From positions 3,064,001 to 3,128,000 of the forward strand of contig JARHVA010000315.1 of the NCBI GenBank assembly GCA_037957365.1: a stretch of DNA of 64,000 nucleotides, in the 5' to 3' direction. Below the pieces are notes generated by a model, which saw only the letters and a program-made list of their open reading frames with translations, did no database searches and had not been told where the DNA came from. The DNA is from Torreya grandis. Lineage: Eukaryota; Streptophyta; Pinopsida; Cupressales; Taxaceae. This document shows positions 25,288-34,929 of the stretch, in pieces (position 1 is the first letter of the stretch; each line of letters opens with the position of its first letter). The position numbers and the translations under genes were made by a program.

Positions 25288-25300
25288 GTGTGGGGTAAGA
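25288..25300 (+). other. Polypurine tract of gypsy element 1
   Basis: GTGTGGGGTAAGA lies directly before TGTGCATATG, the inferred 3' LTR start. Its purine-rich character and place after the pol end fit the plus-strand primer. It carries three T residues, so it is decayed or the border is off by a few bases. Confidence 0.45.
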
Positions 25301-25570
25301 TGTGCATATGAATACAAGACATGGTAGCACACAAGTTTCAAAGGAACAAGAGTCATACATGGTACACAAGTGATTAAAGGCACATGAGTCATTTAATAAA
25401 ATGGATTCCCATTGTTTTCATGACAGCTAGTCTTCATTACTCTTGAAAAAATAGGATAGTTGTCACCCACTTCCAAGAATGGCACAGGAAGGAATGGACC
25501 ATTAATGTGACAAGGGTAGTCATAAAAACAAGCGTGTCATTGGAATGATGGGACAAGTTTGTTATAACAC
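25301..25570 (+). repeat. 3' LTR fragment of gypsy element 1
   Basis: Weak but ordered similarity to 17277-17560 (see the 5' LTR entry). Similarity ends at about 25570, where a minus-strand LINE endonuclease frame begins. The rest of the LTR could not be found on the far side of the LINE, so it was deleted or lies outside recognisable sequence. Confidence 0.45.
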
Positions 25571-26260
25571 TAAAGGCTCGATGAAATATCTGAAGTACAG
25601 ATACCATTATTGCCTTTCATGAGAACTTGATCTAGCCTAATAAGCACTTGATCATCCCCTTGTTGAAGATTAGACCAAGTGAGCCAGGTATGGTTAATTT
25701 TCTTCCAACCATGGTTAGGGTCATATAAACCAAGATTGTTTCTCATGTAAAACTAGGTTTCTCTCTCACCTACACACTAATGTATGAAAGAGCAACCTCT
25801 CTTATCCATCAGGGATTCTACCATGTTAAAATCACCATAGAGTATCCAATAAGCATCTAGAAGGGAGTTAGAAAGCCATTTCCAAAGCCTCAATCTATCA
25901 ACAACATCATTAGAGGCATAGATGTTGGCTAGCCCCATAATGTGGTTGTCAAAATAAAAAATAACCTAGATCACTCTTTGTGAGAGGTCAGACCCTCAAG
26001 AAATGACATGTGATCCCAATTCTACAAAGAGAAGGGTGGCTACACCACCTCTACCAGTCTCATGGGAAGTGACAAAATGTGTCACTATAGGCCAAATGGT
26101 AGAAGAGCAAAAAATAACAAAAAGCTAGAAAATTTTACCTTCTATAGGTAAAGCACACTCATCTTCTTAAAATGTTGATAACTATCATGTACTAGATGCC
26201 TCCTAGTAGGTTCAGTAAGTCCATGAACATTCCATGAGTAAATAAACATTTAACAATCAT
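25570..26260 (-). pseudogene. LINE ORF2 AP-endonuclease domain
   Basis: Minus strand, from about 26255. Features of the L1 endonuclease in order: HETGRGGVATLL, ANIYASND (family N-I-Y-A-P/S-N), YGDFNMVES with the catalytic G-D-F-N near 25837-25820, HTWLTWSN (T-W-x-x) and RLDQVL (R-x-D-R). The stretch from 26070 to 25600 is nearly open in one frame. The first ~60 residues (W-N-V-x-G-L start) survive only in shifted frames. The domain would nick target DNA for target-primed reverse transcription. It is cut off before the final S-D-H block. Confidence 0.85.
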
Positions 26261-26439
26261 CAAGGTACATGTCATCACCTATATTTGCCAAGGGTCTAAA
26301 TTGATTCACATAAAATTGTAAAGTGCAAGCTACATCTCCTATAAATAAGGTATGATGCTTGCCCTGAGTAGACTCCCCTTAACTAGAAGGTGAGGGTCTA
26401 CGAGATCTCATGAGCAAAACCTTTATGATGACCACAATG

Positions 26440-27510
26440 GTCCTATTTTCATCAAGTGATATATAATTTTAAGTTTTGGTAATGGAGGAATGAAAAATGA
26501 ATGAAAAATGGTTGCTTGGGGTGTCCCCCTTATACGAGGGAAGAATTGAGCTTGTGGCCTAAGGGGTTCTTGTGATAGTTGAAAGTTGTTTTTTGGCAAT
26601 AGTTGGTGGGGGTTTCTCAGAGGGAGAAAGGTTGGTGAGATGTGAGGTAGCATTGGTGGTATATTATGTGGTTGAGGGGTTCAAGTTACTCACTAGCTTG
26701 AAAGTGGCATCTTGGCATTATTCTTACTATTATTTTGAGCCTTTTTGTTAGTGACCACTATCCAGCTGTTATCCAAAATGGCTAAATATTTTAGTTGAGA
26801 GGGCAAGGCCTAAGGCACTTTCTCAGAGAAATGTAGAGGGAGGATCATAAGAGGACACTCCTGAATCATATTGTTAAGGGACTGACACTGGAAGTAAGTA
26901 TTGGGCAAGTTAATGTAGTGAACCTTCTGAGTAAATCTATTAAGCCTTATTTGAATCTCAATGAAGTCCTTGAGGTCCCTTTCTAGGTCAACCTCCACAA
27001 AAATTCTCTTCTAAGGCCATGCCAAAAAAAACTAGGGCTATTTATGATAGATAACCCTACCAATCATTAGGGATATCTGGTCAATGAAACCCTAAAGAGG
27101 AAGGGGAAGGCTAGGAAATTCCAAACACATCGGTACTTTGAGCTTAGCTTGATTAAAAACTTGAAAATCAATTACCCATTGCAAGAAAATGACTAGGGAG
27201 TTTATTATTATCCATGGGCCATGGCTCAAAATTCTCTTGCAATGTTCAAGATCACTAAATCAAAAAAATAAAAAACCCTGGGTAAGATTTTGAATACCCT
27301 CCAATTTAATACTAGCCTAGTGGTTGTGAAGCCACCACCTGAGTAGGATCTTAGGGGGGACTCTACCCATAAAATAAGCAACCAAAGAACATGAAGCAAG
27401 AAGGTTGTATGCTTTATCAAATTTTGGATCAGCAATAATAACATCAAGAGAGGAAATTTGAGGGGGGAATTCATTACCTCATCATAAACTTTTGGGACAA
27501 ATTTCCTCAC
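26440..27510 (-). pseudogene. LINE ORF1 (DUF4283-like, zinc knuckle)
   Basis: Read on the minus strand from 27510. The first part resembles the DUF4283 domain of plant LINE ORF1: AYNLLASCSLVAYFMGRVPP and a following -LKLEG/NWRVFK block in a shifted frame. Near 26998 begins the conserved stretch VEVDLERDLKDFIEIQI, then FTQKVHYINLPNTYFQC and a degenerate knuckle CQSLNNMIQECPL (about 26840-26900, consensus C-x2-C-x4-H-x4-C). A Pro-rich tail follows at 26653-26423. The protein would bind LINE RNA. Multiple frame shifts. Confidence 0.7.
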
Positions 27511-27699
27511 TCACTTGGGAACCATGTCTCAATCCTCTTGCCACTCCTGCATCAACAAATGCAAAGGGGAAGTATGAGGCCATAAATAAAGGTTACTACC
27601 CAAAGGGTGAGAAGGATGAGTCACCTCAAGATTTTGATGCAAACTATCTTGTCTGGATCCTCAAGGATTGGTAGTATGACACCTAGGCAAGGCAAGGTA

Positions 27700-29530
27700 A
27701 GCAAAATAATGGTATTGTACCAAAACCCTAGTAGAGCACCCAAAAAGTCAACCCTTTCCAATTTTTATTTTTTAATTTTAATGTGTGGAAAGAAAATATA
27801 TGAAATCACTAAATTATGGTTAAATACACACATTTGGGGGACAAAAAGGGTTTATTCATGGACATGATTTTTTCAAAATTTTAGAAATTTGAATTTTTGT
27901 AGAGAATTTGAGATGGATACACTCAAAATTTGAAGATGGTATAAAAACATGAATTGTATCATTTCAAGTCTAGTTTCCAAAAAACTATTTTTCTTGAAAA
28001 TGTTTAAGTATAAATAGGTCAAACATCTAGAATTTAAAGAGGACCTCCTTTTTTTAAGAAAACATAGTAGATAGATGGTAGCATTTCAAGTCTGGAAAGA
28101 GGACATCATGCTCATCATGAAGGTAATAATTTTTTGAATTTTGATGTTGAAATCCATAGCATATTTGGTGATTGAAGTTGAAATTTGTTGGTTTCTAGGA
28201 AGACTCTTTGTCTCATCTATAGATGCACAGTCATAAGCCTTTGACTCAGAAATCCAAGCCATTTTTGAGTTTAGAGGATCGATTTTGAATTCAAATTCAA
28301 ATAATGCATATGCATTATATAACATGTATGCATTACATAACTTGTACATACTATATAATGTGTACATGGTGTTTTTGAAATAACACCAAAAAGCTAAATT
28401 TCGTATTTGGGTATGCATCTTATTTTGTATAAGATGTTGTTTTGAGATCAATAAACTTGAAATGGTCACATGTATCCATTAGTGATGATGTTTATTTAAG
28501 ATGTTGTGCATGTACTGATGAATGTATAGCTTAGAAAATATCTAAATGCACTAGGGACCTTTTTCAAAACCATTAAGGGATGGATATACTTTAGAAATAT
28601 AGGGTGGCATAGACCTAACATTGACCAAGTATGACATATGAATAAGTTACCCCAGCTCAAAATCTATTGAGATTATTCAAAAAAAATTAAAGGTGATAAT
28701 ATCCCCTAAATTTGAGACTTATTTCCCCTCAAGGATGATGTTGAGCAAAGGGACCCAATAATTGTTCATGTGGATGATGTTGTTCACCTCATATATATGG
28801 TTGATAAAAATTGAATACTAGTGTGCACCTCCTCCCCAAAGGTTTAAAGATTATATATTTTATATATCTTCAATCATCTTGTTCATATTTCATTATAATG
28901 AGCTTAAACCTTATGATGTAGACTGAAATAAAGTAGTATCTCATAATTCTTGCTTCAGCTTGGGATTTGAGGTTGAAGAATCCATTGTTGAATTATGTTC
29001 TCTTCTATGTGTAAGACTTAATATCAATGTACTTTAGGATCTAGAGGTAATTCAAGCTAGAGGGATCTAAATAATTTTAATACGCACATAGAAAACTAAT
29101 AAGGTTTAGTGCTCGCTTAATTTCGATGGGGCCTTAGATGGCTCTACATGATAATTTGTGTACTATAATTATAAGTCAAAGGTTTTCATCATGTGAATTA
29201 TTTACTAGACATGACTTGATGGGATTGATATCAATCTTTAATTTTTTTGCTTATATGTATGTATGTTATTTCTGAATAGGCCTTAATTAGATTGGTTGGA
29301 GTCGATGGGACCTATCTAGGTTTCAAATATCATGAGTTCCACTCATGTGAGCTAATAAATGTAGAGAGTATAGTGTGCACATGCCTAAATTTAGTCCTCA
29401 TGGCATCTGAGATGTGTTCATATTTTTCCAAGTGTTTCTTATTATTGATGGGATCATTGAGTACTTTTTATGACTTGACACATCAGGGCTAGGCCTAACC
29501 TATCAGTCTTTTCTATTTGAATCAGCCACT
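27700..29530. other. Intergenic DNA with ATGCAT palindromes
   Basis: No gene recognised. A 127-codon minus-strand open frame at 28086-28469 has no domain and covers a palindromic segment at 28301-28340 (ATAATGCATATGCATTATAT, then AACATGTATGCATTACATAA). That segment resembles motifs at 31245-31304 and 45230-45280. It may be the end of a related element. Confidence 0.4.
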
Positions 29531-30005
29531 TGGTGTACAAAAGTACATATGGCCATCTCTAATTGGATCAGGACTCTCAGGGTGCTAATATCTCTAGTCC
29601 TTTTGGGATATAGAATGTATGTATATCTAATAACTCTAACACTTCTCTAGGTGTATTAGACCTATATGTGGAAATATTTGATTGTATTGGGCATCCTAAG
29701 GCTTTGACAACTTTGATGCTTCTAGGACTTGATAGTTAGATCTCTAACACTTATATGTGTATACGAGATATATGTGGTGACATATAATTAGATCAGGCCT
29801 CATAGGGTTCTGATAGCTCTTAAATTATTCTAGGACCTGACACCTCTAATAGTGCTGACACTTTTGATCATGTATGAGGTATACATGGTGATATGTAATT
29901 GGATTTGGCCTCTCAGGGCATTATCAACTCTAAACCTTTTAGGACTTGATGTATCTCTAATAGCTTTAAGACTTTTAGGTGTATGAGGTACACACATGGC
30001 ATAAT
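29530..30005. repeat. Degenerate tandem repeat, ~104-122 bp period
   Basis: A block of the form GG-GA-AT-TAATTGGATCAGG-CTCAGGG (variants) recurs at about 29549, 29671, 29775 and 29887. Each is followed by a CTTTTAGGACTTGA-like and a CTCTAATA-like segment. Four diverged copies can be aligned; unit lengths vary by indels. Confidence 0.65.
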
Positions 30006-30092
30006 AAGGTTCAATTATAGGGGTAATTAGGGTCAAAATAAGCCATGCATATATGATGTGATTTGGAGTGAAATTAACCCTAGAATGTCATC

Positions 30093-30095
<3 letters not shown>

Positions 30096-30137
<42 letters not shown>
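30096..30137. repeat. (TA)n microsatellite
   Basis: An uninterrupted TA dinucleotide run of 42 nt, an ordinary microsatellite. Confidence 0.97.
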
Positions 30138-30139
<2 letters not shown>

Positions 30140-30774
30140 GAACCAAAAAGTTTATTCATTCAATTAAGGAGGCATGGGAGGCCAATTTAAACCCATTCTT
30201 GATGTAACTATAAGAGCATGATATATGATTTGGGACAAAATTAAGTATGATTCTATCATGAATTGAACTAATTAGCTAATTGGTGCAATTAGGGATGTGA
30301 TTTGGGTAAAATTAAGCCCCTAAACCAAATTTATGGCCCAATTGATTGTATAATCTATGAAACATGTATGGCTTAACTTATTATAATTTAATAATAAATG
30401 CAAATACGAATGTAAATGTGTCTAATTTGAACCCATTGAACTTAAATTAGAGTCTACGATGTGATTAAAGGGGCTAAATTAGCTCATGTTTCATGACATG
30501 TTGATCATAAACCCTAATTTTCTCACTTAAACATGTACAATTTCCCTAAACCTTAATGTCATGACATATACACATGTACAAACCTATTACACTAAACCCC
30601 TAACCCTAAATCCTAATTTTATAACAAACACAACCCCTAAATTCCCTGATTTCATCACAAATGCATAAATTCATGAATGTGATTAGTGCCAATTTGTGAA
30701 CTCATTGTTCACCTAGTTTTGAAAGGACCTATGATGGGATTTGGGGTAAAATTATCTCATTTCATCTTACATAT

Positions 30775-31190
30775 TGAGCCTTATTGCATCATATGATAGT
30801 CTCATTACTTCATAGTCTTGTCAAGAGTCTTATTGCATCATATTGCAGATTTATGCATCATATTGGGGATTTAGGCATCATATTGAGCCTTATTGCATCA
30901 TATTAAACCTTATTTCATCATATTACAGCCTTATTTCATCATATAATAGTCTTATTGCATCATATTTTGGATTTATTACATCTTATGATAGTCTTATTAC
31001 ATCATATGATAGTCTTATTGCATGATAGGATAGTCTTTTTTCATCATATTGAGCCTTATTTCATCATATTGAGCCTTATTGCATCATATGATAGCCTTAT
31101 TTCAACATATGATAGTATTATTGCATCATATGAGGGATTTATGCATCATATTATAATTTTATTGAGTCTTATTACATCATATTAGGCATT
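30775..31190. repeat. Minisatellite, ~20-22 bp unit
   Basis: About twenty imperfect copies of a unit like CTTATTGCATCATATGATAGT, with variants ending in GAGC or TTACAGC. Because many units are 21 bp, one frame reads as repeated ASYDSLI/TSYDSLI; this is a by-product of the repeat and not a protein. The array ends just before the palindromic cluster at 31245. Confidence 0.9.
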
Positions 31191-31244
31191 TATGCATTGA
31201 ATATGAGTGTTATTGCCTATTTCTATAATATATGCATGTACTTC

Positions 31245-31304
31245 AAGGAATACATATGCATTATAGTGACATGTATGCATTACTATAATGCATATGCATT
31301 CCTT
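31245..31304. repeat. 60-nt ATGCAT palindrome, 21-bp arms
   Basis: Arms 31245-31265 and 31284-31304 are reverse complements with one mismatch. The 18-nt loop contains ACATGTATGCAT, itself near-palindromic. It lies 140 bp before the start codon of the transposase-like gene. Matching motifs occur at the outer side of the convergent gene near 45.2 kb. Confidence 0.85.
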
Positions 31305-31443
31305 AAAGTATAGATAAAAATTATTTTTTAACATTTATTTTTGTCCCAAATTGAGATTGTTGTCCCCTCAGACATTCCCTATACACACTTTGCATATTCT
31401 CTACGTATATTTTGAAGTATTTTCTTGGGTGCGTTTGTCAAAA

Positions 31444-34400
31444 TGGGCTCCAGTTCACATTTAAGGAAGAGTAATAATTAGAAGAACAAAACACCAGAGC
31501 AATTAGAAGAGTTGAGAGAAAAAAACCAAGGTATGAATGCATGCATTTCATTCTAGACAAGGTACAAACACTAACCCTGACGAGCCAAATGCCTTAGATA
31601 ATGAGGCAATTGATAATAATGAATTGAATAATGATGAAACTAAAAATAATGAATTAAATTATGATTATATTGACAATACTAAATGGAATTATGATGAAAT
31701 TGATAATAATTATTAGATAATGTTGGAATTTCACATTCAAAGTTTAAAGTTTTTGATTTTATTGATGAAGAGCCTATGCATGATACTTTATCCACAAACA
31801 ATTTAGAAAATTTAATGGACAAAAATAATGATAAAATTAACAATGAATAAAATTTCATGGAAACATATAATGAATTTAAAACACCAATAACAACACCTCC
31901 AAGAATTGTGCATAGAAAAGACAAGTACTTAATTGAAGTCGATGAAACTATTTTGAAAATAATGCATAATAAAATGTATGACCACCATTCAAGAAGATTG
32001 GCTCAATAAATTTAGGATAGTTTCTTTCATAGATTGGATTATGATAGCCAAAGATGTCAATTATTTATTTTGTTGATGAAATTGATTAAGATGAGACCTA
32101 CAATGTACACATTAGGACTAAGAACTTCTAACATGGGTAATGAAAAGGATGAAATTGTTGAAAATCTACATGATGCATATTATACTGTAAGACTGAGATC
32201 ACACAACAAATATTGTAATGCTACCTAATGTATAATGACAACTTCTACAATAAGTTCTGAAATAAGGAAAAAATGATTGATTTCAAAAACAAGCTAAACA
32301 CTTGATATAAATAGAAAAACATTAATGAAAATAATTTCAAGACATGAAAGACTTAATGAATCCAATACCAAAGAGCTCTAGACATTCTATAGTAGACTTC
32401 CATGAAAAAATAAGGCTATAGTTGATGCTTTAAAAGACTTACTTTCACAATTTTGGAAAGATAATATGAGAGTTCCACCCAATGCAAGAGACGTAGTGAA
32501 AAGAATAGTTGGTTATCGTAATCATGAACCACATCTGAAACATTTCTTGGATATGAATCAAACAAAATTATACTCTTAAGTTTTTGTAAAAACATCCACA
32601 AATTGCTATTAGTCATAGATTTTTTGAGATGGCCAAACCTTTTTATGTAAAAATAAATCACGCATGCACCACTTGTTGTTGTAGGCAACATGTTCAATTT
32701 TCAATGCACTATGATGTTTTTTTCCATATTCATTGTACTTTACATACTAACAACATTTTTTAGGAGTGTGGCATAGAAGTTCTCCCAAAATCAGCTAGGG
32801 AATTTATTCCAAATATTTTTTTTGAAAGATGTGATGGACAATTCTTTTATATGAAAGCATGTTTGGCTTGAAATTATAGCATTTGCAATGGATTGCCAAA
32901 ATTAAAAAATGTATCCATGAGGAGTATATAAGTGCAATTGGATAAGAATTAGTTGGTTTGATCAAATACAAATTTGTGATTTTTCAACTAAAATATGGCA
33001 AAGAATCTAAAAGGTGTGAGCTTATTACAAAAGAGATACATGTTTAAAAATTTATGGTCGAATTCATGGAGAAAATTATTTATGAGTATGAAAGGCACAC
33101 ACATAGGGCTAAATGGTTGGATAAACATTTCAAGATAAGCAAGGACACATTCCCACTTGATTCTATTGTTTTTGTAGTCAACTCTCTTGAAAATTACACA
33201 TTTAAACCACAAATGGAAATTCAATCATAGTATTACAACTCAACAAAGGTCACCATATTAGTTCATATAACATTCATACATGCACTTGATAGTATCGAGG
33301 AAGATTGAAAAATATTAAGGAAGTACCATATCTATATCAGTGATGACCAATCACATTATACAAAGTATGGGCAAGGTTGTTTTGATAAGTTTTATGGATA
33401 GTTGACTCAGAATAATATTACTTTCAATCAACATTACATTTAGTCAAGCAATTGCACATCACAATTAAAGAATGCACAGATGTTTTATTAGTTGAGTAGG
33501 ATGCACATTACCATTGGTGTAGAACATATTTGGAGTTTCATTGAGGTTGGCCATGGAAAAGGGGAACATGATGGTATTGGAGCATGTGTAAAAAGTGTCG
33601 TTGTAAAGGAGGAGTTAAAATTTGACCATGGTGCTAATTTGATTGATGAAAAAATTATGGTTGAATGGTATAATGTGAACATATGTCATGGTGCTCAATA
33701 AAATTCTACTGTTCATAGAAATTTTTGGTTAATGGAAGAAAAAGACTTGGCAAACTATGAGGATTGTATGACTCTAATGGGTTCAAGTGAACTCCACTCA
33801 TTTTGTAGCTCAAATTCAAGTTATTGGACTATTCATACACAACACTTGACATGGTTTTATTCTAAATGCATGGAATCTGTTTAGAATGAGTGTGAGTCAT
33901 AAGAGTGGGTGGATGACTGGAGTTCTAGACCTCTAATTCCAATCAATACATATCAAGTTTCACCAACATTATGACTTACATATATGATATCGTCATATGA
34001 CTTTGGCCATATATCTGATCTAGTGTAGCCAAGTAGAAGATTAATCTTTATGTACTATTTATTCTCATTATTTATCTTCATAGTGTCATTAAAAATTGTT
34101 TTTTTGTGTTACAGTCCATGTTTTTACAGTTATTATAAATGAGGATAATGAAGAGGGAACATATTACTACTTATGTTAGTGTGTACATAGAAAGAAAAAA
34201 ATTAACTCCCTGATTATAGATGGGGAAAAATTTACTATCCCATTGGGTCTGTAGTAGTCACTAGAACTTGGCTTCAATGATATCCTATAAAAAAATTCAA
34301 ATATATGGTTGTTTGAAGACTTTGAAATGTATAGGAAGATACTGCACTATTCAAATTTGGTTCTTGCAATGAATATTTAATTGTGAAAATATCATGGGAG

Positions 34401-34510
34401 GCCAAGAAACAGGTATATATGAAAAGTTCACGAGTCAAACCATGAAGCTATTCTTGATACTATGAAGATTAGAGCAGATCTTAGTGGTTTGTTGGATTGA
34501 AATGCATAGG
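31444..34510 (+). pseudogene. Decayed transposase-like gene (ENYT / GHGKGEHDG family)
   Basis: An ATG at 31444 opens MGSSSHLRKSNN, then a stop, then KNKTPEQLEELREKN. It runs to a good 5' splice site (CCAAG/GTATG, GT at 31531), so introns are likely. Later blocks in order: IVHRKDKYLIEVDE (about 31905), PPNARDVVKRIVG (32473), HRFFEMAKPFYVKINHACT then TCCCRQH (to 32691), ENYTFKPQMEIQS (33189), ISDDQSHYTKYG (33335), SSNCTSQLKNAQ (33449), GHGKGEHDGIGACVK (33549), ELHSFCSSNSSYW and TWLFEDFEMYRKILHYSNL (34300). From memory this resembles a transposase-like family in plants and animals in which V-D-F-x-E-N-Y and S-D-x-C-x-x-Q-x-K carry acidic residues. Here the first reads VNSLENY and the second SSNC, so the likely catalytic Asp residues are lost. 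The superfamily name is not certain. Confidence 0.6.
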
Positions 34511-34929
34511 TATGTTGACTTGCAAAATGTATATGTAATCATTTTTACCAAATGTTTTTGATTTTATACATATTATGTGCATAAATTTCATCTTTAATTA
34601 CTTACTAACATTTTTTTAGGTTATTGGTGCCAAATAAGCTTCCACCTTCATGTGGTTGGCAGCGTTAGTAAAGAATTTCATATTATTAAAGCTAAGAGAA
34701 GCTTACTCAAAGTATTTGGTGTTTCCTCGCTCCTGAACAATTGTTCATGACAAGTCTCTTTCTCCTTGTAGCCTTTCAAACACATAAACATCCTTGTTTA
34801 GAATGATCTACATAGATTCTAGCTAAACCAAATGCATTAAAATTGTCTCAAATGGCATTACATACCAATGTTACACACACAAAAAACACACTTTTCATTG
34901 ATTTGCATATTTCCATTAGTATGGCATTC

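Larger units (their letters stand above)
17277..25570 (+). mobile_element. Decayed Ty3/gypsy retrotransposon 1
   Basis: Complete order of parts on the plus strand: 5' LTR, primer-binding site, leader, gag with zinc knuckles, protease, reverse transcriptase, RNase H, integrase, polypurine tract (about 25288-25300) and the first ~270 bp of a 3' LTR. Protease-RT-RNase H-integrase is the Ty3/gypsy (Metaviridae) order. Every domain carries stops or frame shifts, so it cannot encode working proteins. The 3' LTR stops where a minus-strand LINE remnant starts, so the right end was lost or displaced. The exact clade is not assigned. Confidence 0.85.
25570..27600 (-). mobile_element. LINE remnant lacking its 3' half
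   Basis: A plant L1-type LINE on the minus strand, running from about 27600 down to 25570. It has an ORF1 with gag-like domain and zinc knuckle, a Pro-rich linker and the ORF2 endonuclease. The sequence stops at the end of the endonuclease: no RT, RNase H, 3' tail or poly(A) follows. LINEs are normally truncated at the 5' end, so loss of the 3' part points to a later deletion, probably the same one that removed the rest of the gypsy 3' LTR. Confidence 0.8.

Noticed and set aside
28086..28469. 127-codon minus-strand open frame
   Set aside because: It spans a palindromic repeat, is rich in Tyr/Met/Leu from TATA- and CAT-rich DNA, and has no domain; most likely open by chance.
30583..30615. Telomere-like CCCTAAA units (TAAACCCCTAACCCTAAATCC)
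   Set aside because: Only two or three imperfect units; not an interstitial telomere array.
30955..31185. Repeat protein reading SYDSLI units
   Set aside because: It follows directly from the 21-bp minisatellite unit; overlapping frames give equally regular peptides.
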